Below are positions 25,126 through 33,303 of a DNA stretch of 64,000 bases, in pieces. The DNA lies in the NCBI RefSeq assembly GCF_009938225.1, contig NZ_AP019658.1, forward strand, positions 62,001 to 126,000, in the 5' to 3' direction. The notes under the pieces are model-generated. The model saw only the letters and a list, made by a program, of their open reading frames with translations. It did not search any database and was not told where the DNA came from. This DNA comes from Vibrio ponticus (GTDB lineage Bacteria > Pseudomonadota > Gammaproteobacteria > Enterobacterales > Vibrionaceae). The position numbers and the translations under genes were made by a program. The stretch's first letter is position 1. The number at the start of each line of letters is the position of its first letter.

Positions 25126-26559
25126 ATGGAACAACTAAATAGAGACATTTCAACGCAAGCTTATCGCCCAGAGAAGGTGATTCAGTTCGGTGAAGGGAAC
25201 TTTCTTCGTGCATTTGTTGATTGGCAGATTGACCTACTCAATGAACACACTGATTTCAATGCGGGTATAACCATCGTTAGACCGATTGACGCAGGCCACC
25301 CAAAATTGGATGTCCAAGGTGGTGTCTTTACTGCCTTGATTCGTGGTCTTAATGAGCAGGGCGAAAGTGTTTCGTTGCCGCGAGTGGTGACCTCAGTGAA
25401 TCGTGAGTTGTTGGCATATGGTGAATATGACCAAGTGCTTGCCATCGCGGAAAACTCAGAATTGGAATGGGTGGTTTCCAATACCACGGAAGCAGGGATT
25501 TATTTCGATGAAAATGATGAATTCGCCACGCGCCCACCGAAATCTTTTCCTGCCAAGTTAACGCAGTTTCTTTATCACCGCTATCAACATTTCAATGGTG
25601 CCAATGATAAAGGGCTAATAGTTTTACCGTGTGAATTGATAGACGCAAACGGCGAAAAACTAAAAGAGATCGTGCTCAAATATGCACAAGTTTGGCAGCT
25701 AGAAAATGACTTTTCTACGTGGATTGAGAACTCAAACGTATTTTGCTCAACCCTTGTTGATAGAATTGTCACTGGATATCCAAGAGATGAGATCAATGCG
25801 ATTGAGACTGAACTTGGTTACCGAGACGATTTCTTGGTTGCTGCTGAGTATTTCTATCTGTTTGTCATTCAAGGTCCAAAGTGGCTTAAACAGAAATTAA
25901 AACTTGAACAGTGCCCACTCAATATTGAAATTGTCGATGACATTAAGCCCTACAAAGAACGGAAGGTTGGTATTTTAAACGGCGCACATACAGCGATGGT
26001 TCCTGTCGCGTATTTAGCGGGCATCGATACGGTGAAAGACGCGATGCAAGACGCCGAGATCTCAGCATTCGTGGATCGTCTACTCAATGATGAAGTGATC
26101 CCTTCTTTAACGATGGATTCTGAGGATCTTAAACAATTCAAACAAAGTGTACTGGCACGTTTCAGTAATCCTTTTATCACCCACTACTTAACCTCAATCG
26201 CGTTGAACTCATTAACTAAGTTCAAAACGCGCTTACTTCCTCAATTGATTACCTACAGTCGAGAAAATGGCATAGCACCGAAACATCTGAGTTTTAGTTT
26301 AGCGGCTTTGTACTGTTTTTATCTGGGTAAACGCGGTGAGGAAGATATTCCTCTTAGTGATGACCAGCATTTGCTAGAAGCTTTTGGCGCATGGCGTCAA
26401 ACCATGACTGACCACAGTGACAATGTGGCGCAGTTTCTAGCCATGGCACATCACTGGGATATTGACTTAAACGAGTTACCTGAGCTTACGCAAACGGTAG
26501 CGACGTATGTCAACGCTATCCAAACACTGGGTATGAAACAAGCAATGAAGCAGCTGTAA
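25126..26559 (+). CDS. uxaB: Tagaturonate reductase (altronate oxidoreductase)
   Basis: This 477-residue NADH-dependent member of the mannitol dehydrogenase superfamily interconverts D-tagaturonate and D-altronate. The start at 25126 (MEQLNRDIS) has AAGGGA 5-6 bases upstream. Motifs are IQFGEGNFLRAFVDWQ at the dinucleotide fold, VVSNTTEAG, LPCELIDANG, STLVDRIVTGYP, and KERKVGILNGAHTAMVPVAYL around the catalytic lysine region. First gene of the operon uxaB-TRAP-kdgK-eda. Confidence 0.94.
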   Translation: MEQLNRDISTQAYRPEKVIQFGEGNFLRAFVDWQIDLLNEHTDFNAGITIVRPIDAGHPKLDVQGGVFTALIRGLNEQGESVSLPRVVTSVNRELLAYGEYDQVLAIAENSELEWVVSNTTEAGIYFDENDEFATRPPKSFPAKLTQFLYHRYQHFNGANDKGLIVLPCELIDANGEKLKEIVLKYAQVWQLENDFSTWIENSNVFCSTLVDRIVTGYPRDEINAIETELGYRDDFLVAAEYFYLFVIQGPKWLKQKLKLEQCPLNIEIVDDIKPYKERKVGILNGAHTAMVPVAYLAGIDTVKDAMQDAEISAFVDRLLNDEVIPSLTMDSEDLKQFKQSVLARFSNPFITHYLTSIALNSLTKFKTRLLPQLITYSRENGIAPKHLSFSLAALYCFYLGKRGEEDIPLSDDQHLLEAFGAWRQTMTDHSDNVAQFLAMAHHWDIDLNELPELTQTVATYVNAIQTLGMKQAMKQL

Positions 26560-26595
26560 AACAGCAACGATAACTATTATTTGAAAGGAACATCT

Positions 26596-27588
26596 ATGAA
26601 CACTCTACAATCCAAACTTACTAAAGTCTCTGCTGCAATCGGTCTTGCGATGACGGTTAGCTTCGGTGCTAGTGCTGCCACAGAAATCATGATTGCTTAT
26701 GGTAACCAACCAGGTGAACCGATTGATAAAGCGATGCATTACTGGGCGGAGCAGGTAAAAGAAAAATCGAATGGTGAGATTGAGTTCCGCTTATTCCCTT
26801 CAAGCCAGCTAGGTAGCGAAACAGAAGTAATGGAGCAGGCTAAATTTGGTGCCAACATTATTACTATCAGCTCTTATGGTTATCTAATGGATACAGTACC
26901 AGATCTTGGCATCATTAACGCTCCATATTTGACTCAGTCTTTCGAGAAAAAATCGAAACTGTTACATACCGAATGGTTCCAAGGTTTGAATGACCAGCTG
27001 TCGGCGAAAGGGCTAGAGATTGTTGTTCCTGATGTGGTTTACGGGACTCGTCACTTGTTATCTAAAGGAGAGGTGAAGTCTCCAACTGACCTTAATGGCG
27101 TCAAGGTTCGTGTGCAGCATTCTCGTCTGTTCGTTGCGACTGTAAAAGCAATGGGTGGTGTACCAACGCCGATGTCATTGGCTGATGTTTACCCTGGTCT
27201 ATCTCAAGGAGTGATCGAAGGGGTAGAGAACCCAGCTGTGGTTCTCCATGGCGGTAAGTTTTATGAAGTGGCGAAAAACCTTAACTTAACTGCGCACACT
27301 AAGCATATGTCACCGTTTGTAGCCGGTTCAAGCTTCTGGAATTCACTTTCTGCTGAAGAGCAAAAAATCATCTTAGATACCAGTCGCGACATGGTGAGTT
27401 ACGGCGCAACTCTCATTGCTGAGAGTGAGCAATCTGCGATTGATCAATTGAAAGCGGAAGGGGTAACGGTGAATGAAGTTGATATCTCTGCGTTTGAAGA
27501 GTCTGCTCGTAAAGTGGTTCAAAGTGAGTTCCCTGAGTGGACGCCGAATTTGTACCAAGACACACAAGCTAAGCTAGCTGAACTGTAA
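26596..27588 (+). CDS. TRAP transporter substrate-binding protein (DctP family)
   Basis: This 330-residue periplasmic protein has a signal peptide (cleavage after ...FGASA, about residue 28). The start at 26596 follows AAAGGAACATCT. Family features are PIDKAMHYWAEQVKEKSNGEIEFRLFPSSQLGSETEVMEQAKFG and the GVKVRVQHSRLF segment containing the arginine that binds the ligand carboxylate. P-x-P-M-S-L-ADVYPGLSQGVIEGVEN follows. Context (altronate and galactonate enzymes) suggests a hexonate or hexuronate ligand. A hairpin follows, probably limiting transcription of the membrane subunits. Confidence 0.93.
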   Translation: MNTLQSKLTKVSAAIGLAMTVSFGASAATEIMIAYGNQPGEPIDKAMHYWAEQVKEKSNGEIEFRLFPSSQLGSETEVMEQAKFGANIITISSYGYLMDTVPDLGIINAPYLTQSFEKKSKLLHTEWFQGLNDQLSAKGLEIVVPDVVYGTRHLLSKGEVKSPTDLNGVKVRVQHSRLFVATVKAMGGVPTPMSLADVYPGLSQGVIEGVENPAVVLHGGKFYEVAKNLNLTAHTKHMSPFVAGSSFWNSLSAEEQKIILDTSRDMVSYGATLIAESEQSAIDQLKAEGVTVNEVDISAFEESARKVVQSEFPEWTPNLYQDTQAKLAEL

Positions 27589-27596
27589 TGCTGTAT

Positions 27597-27620
27597 AGGG
27601 GCTGTAATGGCCCCTTTTTA
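27597..27620 (+). terminator. Hairpin/attenuator between dctP and dctQ genes
   Basis: AGGGGC / GCCCCT stem with a 7-base loop and TTTTT, within an otherwise continuous operon. It is likely a partial terminator that keeps the binding protein in excess over the membrane subunits. Confidence 0.7.
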
Positions 27621-27639
27621 GTTTGTAGGAGTATTTTTT

Positions 27640-28173
27640 ATGCAAACGCAAGTTTCGATTTCTCATCATGAGGGGAAAGCAAAGAACAAATGGATTGCGG
27701 TTCTTGATCGCATCAGCCAACTAGACACGATCATCGCAGGGCTGTTTCTTGGGTTAATCGTATTGTTGATGAGCTACAGCGTGGTGATTCGATACGTATT
27801 TAACTCCCCAAGCTCTTGGGTTGAAGAGGTTTGTTTGGCGCTATTTGTATGGATGACCTTTATGGGCGCGAGTGCGTTGATGCGCACAGATGAAGTGGTG
27901 CGAATCGATTATTTAGTGCATAAGTTGCCAACCAAGGCAGCGCGAATTCTTGATCATCTTCTGCGCCCTCTAATTGTGATATTTGCCTTGGGTTTTATGG
28001 TGTACTGGGGCTGGAAATTGTTGCCATTTTCACAAGTACGTTTTACGCCAGCATTGAAGATTCCATATGTGTATATTTATGCGGCAGTGCCAGTTAGCGG
28101 CACATTTATGCTTTATCACCAGCTAAAGCATCTCTATTCGTTTTTTGTTCCTTCCAGTAACAAGGAAGTATAA
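27640..28173 (+). CDS. TRAP transporter small permease (DctQ family)
   Basis: This 177-residue inner-membrane protein has four helices and the DctQ motif VVIRYVFNSPSSWVEEVCLALFVWMTFMGAS around residues 47-78. It has a good ribosome site (TAGGAG). It is the small membrane subunit that pairs with the large permease two bases downstream. The context suggests hexonate uptake using a sodium gradient. Confidence 0.92.
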   Translation: MQTQVSISHHEGKAKNKWIAVLDRISQLDTIIAGLFLGLIVLLMSYSVVIRYVFNSPSSWVEEVCLALFVWMTFMGASALMRTDEVVRIDYLVHKLPTKAARILDHLLRPLIVIFALGFMVYWGWKLLPFSQVRFTPALKIPYVYIYAAVPVSGTFMLYHQLKHLYSFFVPSSNKEV

Positions 28174-28175
28174 TT

Positions 28176-29462
28176 ATGTCTGTAATTTTGCCTATTTCTG
28201 CACTGCTTGTGCTGTTTACGCTGGGGATTCCGGTTGCATTCTGTATCTTCATTGCAACTTTATCTTACTTCCTAATTAATGATCACCTGCCAATGATGAT
28301 GTTGGTACAACGTTTAGCGGGTGGTTTAGAGTCGGTCACCCTGCTTGCGATCCCATTTTTTGTTATGGCGGGGGTGTTTATGAACCACTCTGGGATCAGC
28401 CAGCGTCTACTGAAATTCTCTGAGGTGTTAACCGGTCATATGAGTGGCGGCTTAGCGCAGGTTAACGTGGTGCTAAGTACCTTAATGGGCGGCTTGTCAG
28501 GCTCTAATATTGCCGATGCGGCTATGAGTTCAAAATTACTTGTGCCACAGATGGTTGCCCGCGGTTACAGCGCCTCATTTTCTTCAGCTGTCACAGCAGC
28601 ATCATCGTTGATAACACCGATAATTCCACCGGGTATCGCATTGATTATCTATGGTTACGTGAATAACGTCTCCATTGGTAAGCTGTTTCTTGCTGGGGTA
28701 GTCCCTGGAGCGATGCTTTGTTTTATGATGATGGGCTTAGTATCGGTTATTGCTAAAAAACGTAATTACGCGCCAATTCGTGAAAAAAGAGCTTCTATCG
28801 GAGAGATCGCTGTTTCAGCGAAAGATGCCTTTTTGGCGTTATTACTGCCAGTTATCATCATTGGTGGTATTCGTTTAGGTGTATTCACGCCAACAGAGGC
28901 GGGGGCTGCAGCCGTCCTTTATGCCTTGATCCTTGGTATGTTTGTTTACAAGCAAATGAACAGTAAATTACTGTGGAGCGCGACCAAAGAGTCGGTCCTT
29001 GCTGCGGCAAACGTGTTGCTGATCATTTGTGTCGCTGTAGGCTTTTCAAAATTCCTTACTTGGGAACGAGTGCCACAAGAACTCGCGACATGGCTAACCA
29101 GTTCAGTGGATAGTCCATTGATGTTTTTACTGCTGGTGAACTTGTTCCTGCTGATCATTGGTATGTTCTTAGAAGGCAATGCCGTGATGATTGTACTGGC
29201 GCCGCTGCTTGCTCCCGTTGCCCAATCATACGGTATCGATCCGGTTCATTTTGGCATCATCTTTATCTTCAATAGTGCGATAGGCACCATCACGCCACCG
29301 TTGGGGACAGTGATGTTTACTACGTGTTCCATCACGAAAGTTGCCATCGAAGAGTTTGTCAAAGAGATCCTGCCATTTTGGTTACTGTTAATTGTCGCCT
29401 TATTGCTGATCACCTATATCCCAGTGATTTCAATTGGTTTGCCGAATATGGTGTTTGGCTAA
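28176..29462 (+). CDS. TRAP transporter large permease (DctM family)
   Basis: This 428-residue inner-membrane protein has about 12 helices. DctM landmarks are AIPFFVMAGVFMNHSGIS, LMGGLSGSNIADAAMSSKLLVPQM, SSLITPIIPPGIALIIYGYV, and a second half with GMFLEGNAVMIVLAPLLAPVAQ and IGTITPPLGTVMF. It forms the transport channel with the small subunit. Confidence 0.94.
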   Translation: MSVILPISALLVLFTLGIPVAFCIFIATLSYFLINDHLPMMMLVQRLAGGLESVTLLAIPFFVMAGVFMNHSGISQRLLKFSEVLTGHMSGGLAQVNVVLSTLMGGLSGSNIADAAMSSKLLVPQMVARGYSASFSSAVTAASSLITPIIPPGIALIIYGYVNNVSIGKLFLAGVVPGAMLCFMMMGLVSVIAKKRNYAPIREKRASIGEIAVSAKDAFLALLLPVIIIGGIRLGVFTPTEAGAAAVLYALILGMFVYKQMNSKLLWSATKESVLAAANVLLIICVAVGFSKFLTWERVPQELATWLTSSVDSPLMFLLLVNLFLLIIGMFLEGNAVMIVLAPLLAPVAQSYGIDPVHFGIIFIFNSAIGTITPPLGTVMFTTCSITKVAIEEFVKEILPFWLLLIVALLLITYIPVISIGLPNMVFG

Positions 29463-29472
29463 GGTGGAAAGC

Positions 29473-30432
29473 ATGAAAAGCAATAAAATCGCCATTATTG
29501 GTGAGTGCATGATTGAGTTGAGCGGAACACCATTTGGCGTGATGAAGCAGAGTTTTGGTGGCGATACGCTCAATGCCGCAATTTATCTTGCGCGTATGAG
29601 CGACGAGCAGGTTCAAACGTGTTACGTCTCGGCGTTAGGTGATGACGCGCTTAGCGATGGAATGATTGAGCGTTGGCAAGACGAGAGAATCAATACTGAC
29701 TGGGTGTTACGAGACAATGTGCATTCGACAGGGTTGTATATGATCCATGTTGATAGTGAAGGTGAGCGTAGCTTTCAATATTGGCGTAACCAATCTGCGG
29801 CAAAACATATGTTTCAGCACTCAGGTTGGAACCGTATTGCCGCACAAATGGCTGACGTTAAGCTTATTTTTCTGAGTGGGATTAGCCTTGCGATTCTCCC
29901 TGAACAAGATCGCCAAGTGTTGCTTACTTTGCTAGTGGTGTGTAAAGCGAACGGCGTGGAAATCGTTTTTGATAGTAATCACCGCCCAGCGTTATGGCAG
30001 GATACGACCTTAGCTCGTCATGCTTATCAGCAGCTCTTGGCGATTACTGATATTGCGTTGGTGACTTTCGATGATGAAGCGATGGTTTGGCAAGACGGAA
30101 CCCCAGACGATACGTTGCTTCGTCTTAAACAACTAGGGGTGAATAAAGTTGTCGTCAAATTGGGCGCACAAGGGTGTTTAAGCCAAGATTTTCAAACGCA
30201 ATTCGAGCCTCAATCGATCCCTGCAAATTCGGTTGAACAAGTGGTTGATACTACCTCGGCGGGCGATTCATTTAATGGCGCATTTCTCGCGCAATACGTG
30301 AGTGGTAAACCGTTGTCGACTTGTTGTCAGGCGGGCAATCTCCTCGCGAGTCATGTTATTCAGCACTCAGGCGCGATTATCGATTTGGATGTCACGACGC
30401 CAATTAAAGCACAAATTAAGGAGTTAAAATGA
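29473..30432 (+). CDS. kdgK: 2-dehydro-3-deoxygluconokinase
   Basis: This 319-residue PfkB-family kinase phosphorylates KDG to KDPG. It starts at 29473 (MKSNKIAIIGECMIEL) after AAGGTGGAAAGC. It has the N-terminal GECMIELSG and FGGDTLNAAIYLAR motifs and the C-terminal anion-hole/catalytic motif DTTSAGDSFNGAFLAQ. It overlaps eda by 4 bases (ATGA), indicating translational coupling with the next pathway step. Confidence 0.94.
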   Translation: MKSNKIAIIGECMIELSGTPFGVMKQSFGGDTLNAAIYLARMSDEQVQTCYVSALGDDALSDGMIERWQDERINTDWVLRDNVHSTGLYMIHVDSEGERSFQYWRNQSAAKHMFQHSGWNRIAAQMADVKLIFLSGISLAILPEQDRQVLLTLLVVCKANGVEIVFDSNHRPALWQDTTLARHAYQQLLAITDIALVTFDDEAMVWQDGTPDDTLLRLKQLGVNKVVVKLGAQGCLSQDFQTQFEPQSIPANSVEQVVDTTSAGDSFNGAFLAQYVSGKPLSTCCQAGNLLASHVIQHSGAIIDLDVTTPIKAQIKELK

Positions 30433-31058
30433 GCACAATCACTGCCCAATTAGCCGAATTTAAAGTGATTCCAGTGATCGCGGTTGATAAAGCCGAAGAT
30501 ATTTTGCTGCTTGGCAAAGTACTGGCTGAAAACGGTTTGCCAGTGGCGGAAATTACTTTTCGTTCAGACGCGGCGGTTGGAGCAATTCGCCTGCTTAAGC
30601 AAGCTCAACCCGATATGGTCATCGGCGCTGGTACTGTCCTTAATCGCGAGCAGGTGATTGCGGCGAAAGAGGCTGGCGCAAGCTTTATTGTCAGCCCAGG
30701 CTTCAATCCCAATACAGTTCGAGCGTGTCAGGAATTAGACATTCCCATCGTGCCGGGGATTAATAACCCAACGACTCTGGAAGCGGCATTAGAGATGGGA
30801 CTGACCACGTTGAAGTTTTTCCCTGCTGAAGCTTCTGGTGGTATTGCGATGGTTAAATCTCTCCTCGCGCCTTATGGTCATGTTCAGCTCATGCCAACAG
30901 GAGGGATTAATCTAAGCAACATTCGCGATTATCTGGCAATTCCTCGCGTGATTTGTTGTGGCGGCTCTTGGATGGTAGACAAAGCCTTAATTAACAATGG
31001 CGAGTGGGAGAAGATTGGCGAGCTAACGCGAGAAGCCGTTGAGTTAGTCAATCAATAG
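30429..31058 (+). CDS. eda: KDPG aldolase
   Basis: This 209-residue class I aldolase splits 2-keto-3-deoxy-6-phosphogluconate into pyruvate and glyceraldehyde-3-phosphate. It has PVIAVDKAED, VAEITFRSDAA (catalytic Glu), GAGTVLNREQ, SPGFNPNTV, TLKFFPAEASGG (Schiff-base Lys) and MPTGGINLSN. The length is standard. Some relatives act on the galacto epimer or 4-hydroxy-2-oxoglutarate; KDPG is favoured by the adjacent kdgK. Confidence 0.94.
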   Translation: MSTITAQLAEFKVIPVIAVDKAEDILLLGKVLAENGLPVAEITFRSDAAVGAIRLLKQAQPDMVIGAGTVLNREQVIAAKEAGASFIVSPGFNPNTVRACQELDIPIVPGINNPTTLEAALEMGLTTLKFFPAEASGGIAMVKSLLAPYGHVQLMPTGGINLSNIRDYLAIPRVICCGGSWMVDKALINNGEWEKIGELTREAVELVNQ

Positions 31059-31080
31059 TCCAATTCCTGCTTTGAATTAG

Positions 31081-31103
31081 AGCCAGCATTACGCTGGCTT
31101 TTC
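31081..31103. terminator. Bidirectional terminator shared by eda and lgoR
   Basis: AGCCAGC-ATTAC-GCTGGCT stem with a TTTT tail on the plus strand. The stem lies over the last codons and stop of the convergent lgoR gene. Confidence 0.75.
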
Positions 31104-31997
31104 CATTATAAGGCTATTTTCCATGGTGCGTTTTGCGGTTTGGAGGTGATGGCGTAATTCGCCCATCGCGCCAATATCATCGCCACTTATGATATTACTC
31201 AGCACGGCCATGTGCTCTTCAATCGCGACCATGTTACGTTTACGTAAATCACTATTGTCCCACTGATAATGGAAGTGGAAGATCACCGAAATAATGTCGT
31301 AGAACTGATCCATAAATGGGTTGTTAGACGCTGATAAAATCAGGCGGTGAAAGCGATGATCAAGCTCAGAAAACTGCTGATAGTCATTCACCATAGCATC
31401 GCGTAAAGCACGGTGTTCATGCAGCAGGTATTGCGCTTGTTGCCAGCGTTCGTCACTGCGTGGCAGGTTCATAAAGCGGTTGAGTGCATGACACTCGAGC
31501 ATTTCGCGCAGTTCAAACAGACTGGCGGCATAGCTTTTCTCAAAGCGCACCATACGCCAACGACCGCGGTTAATATTCTCAATTAAACTAAATCGAGAGA
31601 AGCGGATCAGGTGTTCACGTACGACGGTGGTGGAGCATTTTGATTGCTTGGACAGCTCCAGCTCGGTAAATTCCTGCCCCGGTTTGATGTGTTTGTTTTT
31701 AATCGCATCGTTAAAGAAGGACTCAAACTCTGCGCTTTGAATATCGTTTTCTGATAATGGGGTGACGTAACCATCATTTTCGGTTGGCGAGCGGCTTACT
31801 TGCCAAATTTCACCTTGTTGCTGCAACACACCCTTTTCAAGTAGGTCATTCATCACATGGCGCATGGTAGTGCGACTGACACTGAATAGCTCGGACAGTG
31901 CTGATTGTGATGGTAATGGTGATTCAACATGACCAAGTTTTATCGCATCTAGAAGCTGATTGGTTGTCGTTTCACGTAGGTTCTTATTTCTCGCCAT
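31089..31997 (-). CDS. lgoR: LgoR-like GntR/FCD regulator with two winged-helix domains
   Basis: This 302-residue regulator starts at 31997 (MARNKNLRETTTNQ) with GGAGGAAC before it. It has an unusual plan. A first GntR winged helix (LPSQSALSELFSVSRTTMRHVMNDLL, about 28-60) is followed by a second DNA-binding-like module (IKPGQEFTELELSKQSKCSTTVVREHLIRF, about 105-135). A C-terminal FCD-type ligand domain follows (ELREMLECHALN ... ELDHRFHRLILSASNNPF ... VIFHFHYQWDNSDL). The whole sequence resembles E. coli YjjM (LgoR), regulator of L-galactonate use, including the second module. It is divergent from lgoD with 137 bases between, so it probably controls lgoD and the uxa/kdg genes. Confidence 0.85.
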   Translation of the reverse strand: MARNKNLRETTTNQLLDAIKLGHVESPLPSQSALSELFSVSRTTMRHVMNDLLEKGVLQQQGEIWQVSRSPTENDGYVTPLSENDIQSAEFESFFNDAIKNKHIKPGQEFTELELSKQSKCSTTVVREHLIRFSRFSLIENINRGRWRMVRFEKSYAASLFELREMLECHALNRFMNLPRSDERWQQAQYLLHEHRALRDAMVNDYQQFSELDHRFHRLILSASNNPFMDQFYDIISVIFHFHYQWDNSDLRKRNMVAIEEHMAVLSNIISGDDIGAMGELRHHLQTAKRTMENSLIMEKPA

Positions 31998-32134
31998 AGG
32001 GTTCCTCCGGATATATAAAATACCATTAAAAAACAGCAAAGATTGATGCGCAGCTCAACTATCTTGGGATTTAATTAAATAAAAAACAGCGGCAATACAA
32101 TTGAGGAAAGTTTCCAACTTCGAGAGATAAACAG

Positions 32135-33154
32135 ATGAAGTCATTGATTTGTGAAAAGCCGTATCAATTAAATTACGTTGAGCAAGAGAAGCCAGCCGTG
32201 AGAACCGATGAGTTGCTAATAAAAGTGAATGCGGTTGGGATTTGTGGAACGGATATTCATGCATACACGGGTAATCAACCCTTCTTTAGCTACCCACGCA
32301 TTCTAGGTCACGAGCTCTGTGGTACGGTGTGCGAGCTTGGTCGTGATGTTGACCAAGATTTTGTGGTTGGCGACAAAGTGGCGTTGATTCCGTACGTGGC
32401 GTGTTTTGAATGTGCGTCTTGTAAAAGTGGCAAAACCAACTGCTGCGAAAACATCTCTGTGATTGGCGTGCATCAAGACGGTGGCTTTTGTGAGTATTTA
32501 GCCGTCCCACAAACCAATGTACTAAAAGTAAATGGCGTGGACAGTGCGACAGCGGCATTGATTGAGCCATTTGCTATCAGTGCTCACTCTGTGCGTCGTG
32601 CTGATATTAAAGAAGATGAGGCAGTACTGGTGGTTGGGGCTGGACCCATTGGCTTAGGTGCGGCTGCGATTGCCAAAGCGGATGGGGCAAATGTGATTGT
32701 TGCCGATACGCAAGCTGAACGTCGCTTACATGCAGAACAAGAGCTAGGTCTTCCAACGCTTAATCCTCTGGATGAAGACTTTCATCAAGTATTGACACAA
32801 GCCTTTAACGGCTCGCTCGCTCAAACCGTGATCGATGCTACTGGAAACCCTCATGCGATGAACGGCGCGGTGAACCACATTCGTCATGGCGGTAAGATAG
32901 TGTTTGTCGGTCTGTTTAAAGGCAATTTGGAGATAAGCGATCCTGATTTCCATAAGAAAGAGACGACATTGATGGGCAGCCGTAACGCGACGATGGAAGA
33001 TTTTAGTAAAGTCCAACAATTGATGGAAAAAGGTTTATTGAGTGCCAGCATGATGCTCACCCATACTTTTGATTTTGACACCCTTGGTCATGACTATGAA
33101 GAAGCCGTAGTGAATAATAAAGAGCTACTAAAAGGCTTGATAGAATTTAACTAG
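32135..33154 (+). CDS. lgoD: L-galactonate-5-dehydrogenase (zinc-dependent, MDR family)
   Basis: This 339-residue enzyme is expected to oxidise L-galactonate to D-tagaturonate with NAD. It resembles E. coli LgoD (YjjN) along its length: GICGTDIHAYTGNQPFFSYPRILGHE, VALIPYVACFECASCKSGKTNCC with the structural-zinc cysteines, SVIGVHQDGGF, ALIEPFAISAHSVRRA, VLVVGAGPIGLGAAAIAKADGA (cofactor fold), VIDATGNPHAMN and HKKETTLMGSRNAT. The product is the substrate of UxaB in the same locus. An alternative polyol or hexonate substrate is possible, but the fit to LgoD is close. Confidence 0.9.
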   Translation: MKSLICEKPYQLNYVEQEKPAVRTDELLIKVNAVGICGTDIHAYTGNQPFFSYPRILGHELCGTVCELGRDVDQDFVVGDKVALIPYVACFECASCKSGKTNCCENISVIGVHQDGGFCEYLAVPQTNVLKVNGVDSATAALIEPFAISAHSVRRADIKEDEAVLVVGAGPIGLGAAAIAKADGANVIVADTQAERRLHAEQELGLPTLNPLDEDFHQVLTQAFNGSLAQTVIDATGNPHAMNGAVNHIRHGGKIVFVGLFKGNLEISDPDFHKKETTLMGSRNATMEDFSKVQQLMEKGLLSASMMLTHTFDFDTLGHDYEEAVVNNKELLKGLIEFN

Positions 33155-33181
33155 CATTGCAGCAAGCCATCGCGTTTTATT

Positions 33182-33210
33182 GCCCCAGAATATTTTTCTG
33201 GGGCTTTTTT
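33182..33210 (+). terminator. Rho-independent terminator of lgoD
   Basis: GCCCCAGAA / TTCTGGGGC perfect stem with a run of seven T. Confidence 0.92.
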
Positions 33211-33220
33211 TAAATATTGA

Positions 33221-33251
33221 TTGACCTGTCTACTGCTCTACAGTTTAGGAT
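33221..33251 (+). promoter_or_regulatory. MerR-type promoter with 19-bp spacer
   Basis: TTGACC (33221-33226) and TAGGAT (33246-33251) are 19 bases apart, the long spacing that MerR-family activators correct by DNA distortion. The spacer holds the dyad CTGT...ACAG (CTGTCTACTGCTCTACAG). It stands just upstream of the MerR-methyltransferase gene, suggesting self-control. Confidence 0.5.
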
Positions 33252-33303
33252 GCACCTATACTGACAAGCACAAACACAAACCTAGTTTTTAAGGCTTTAT
33301 CTG

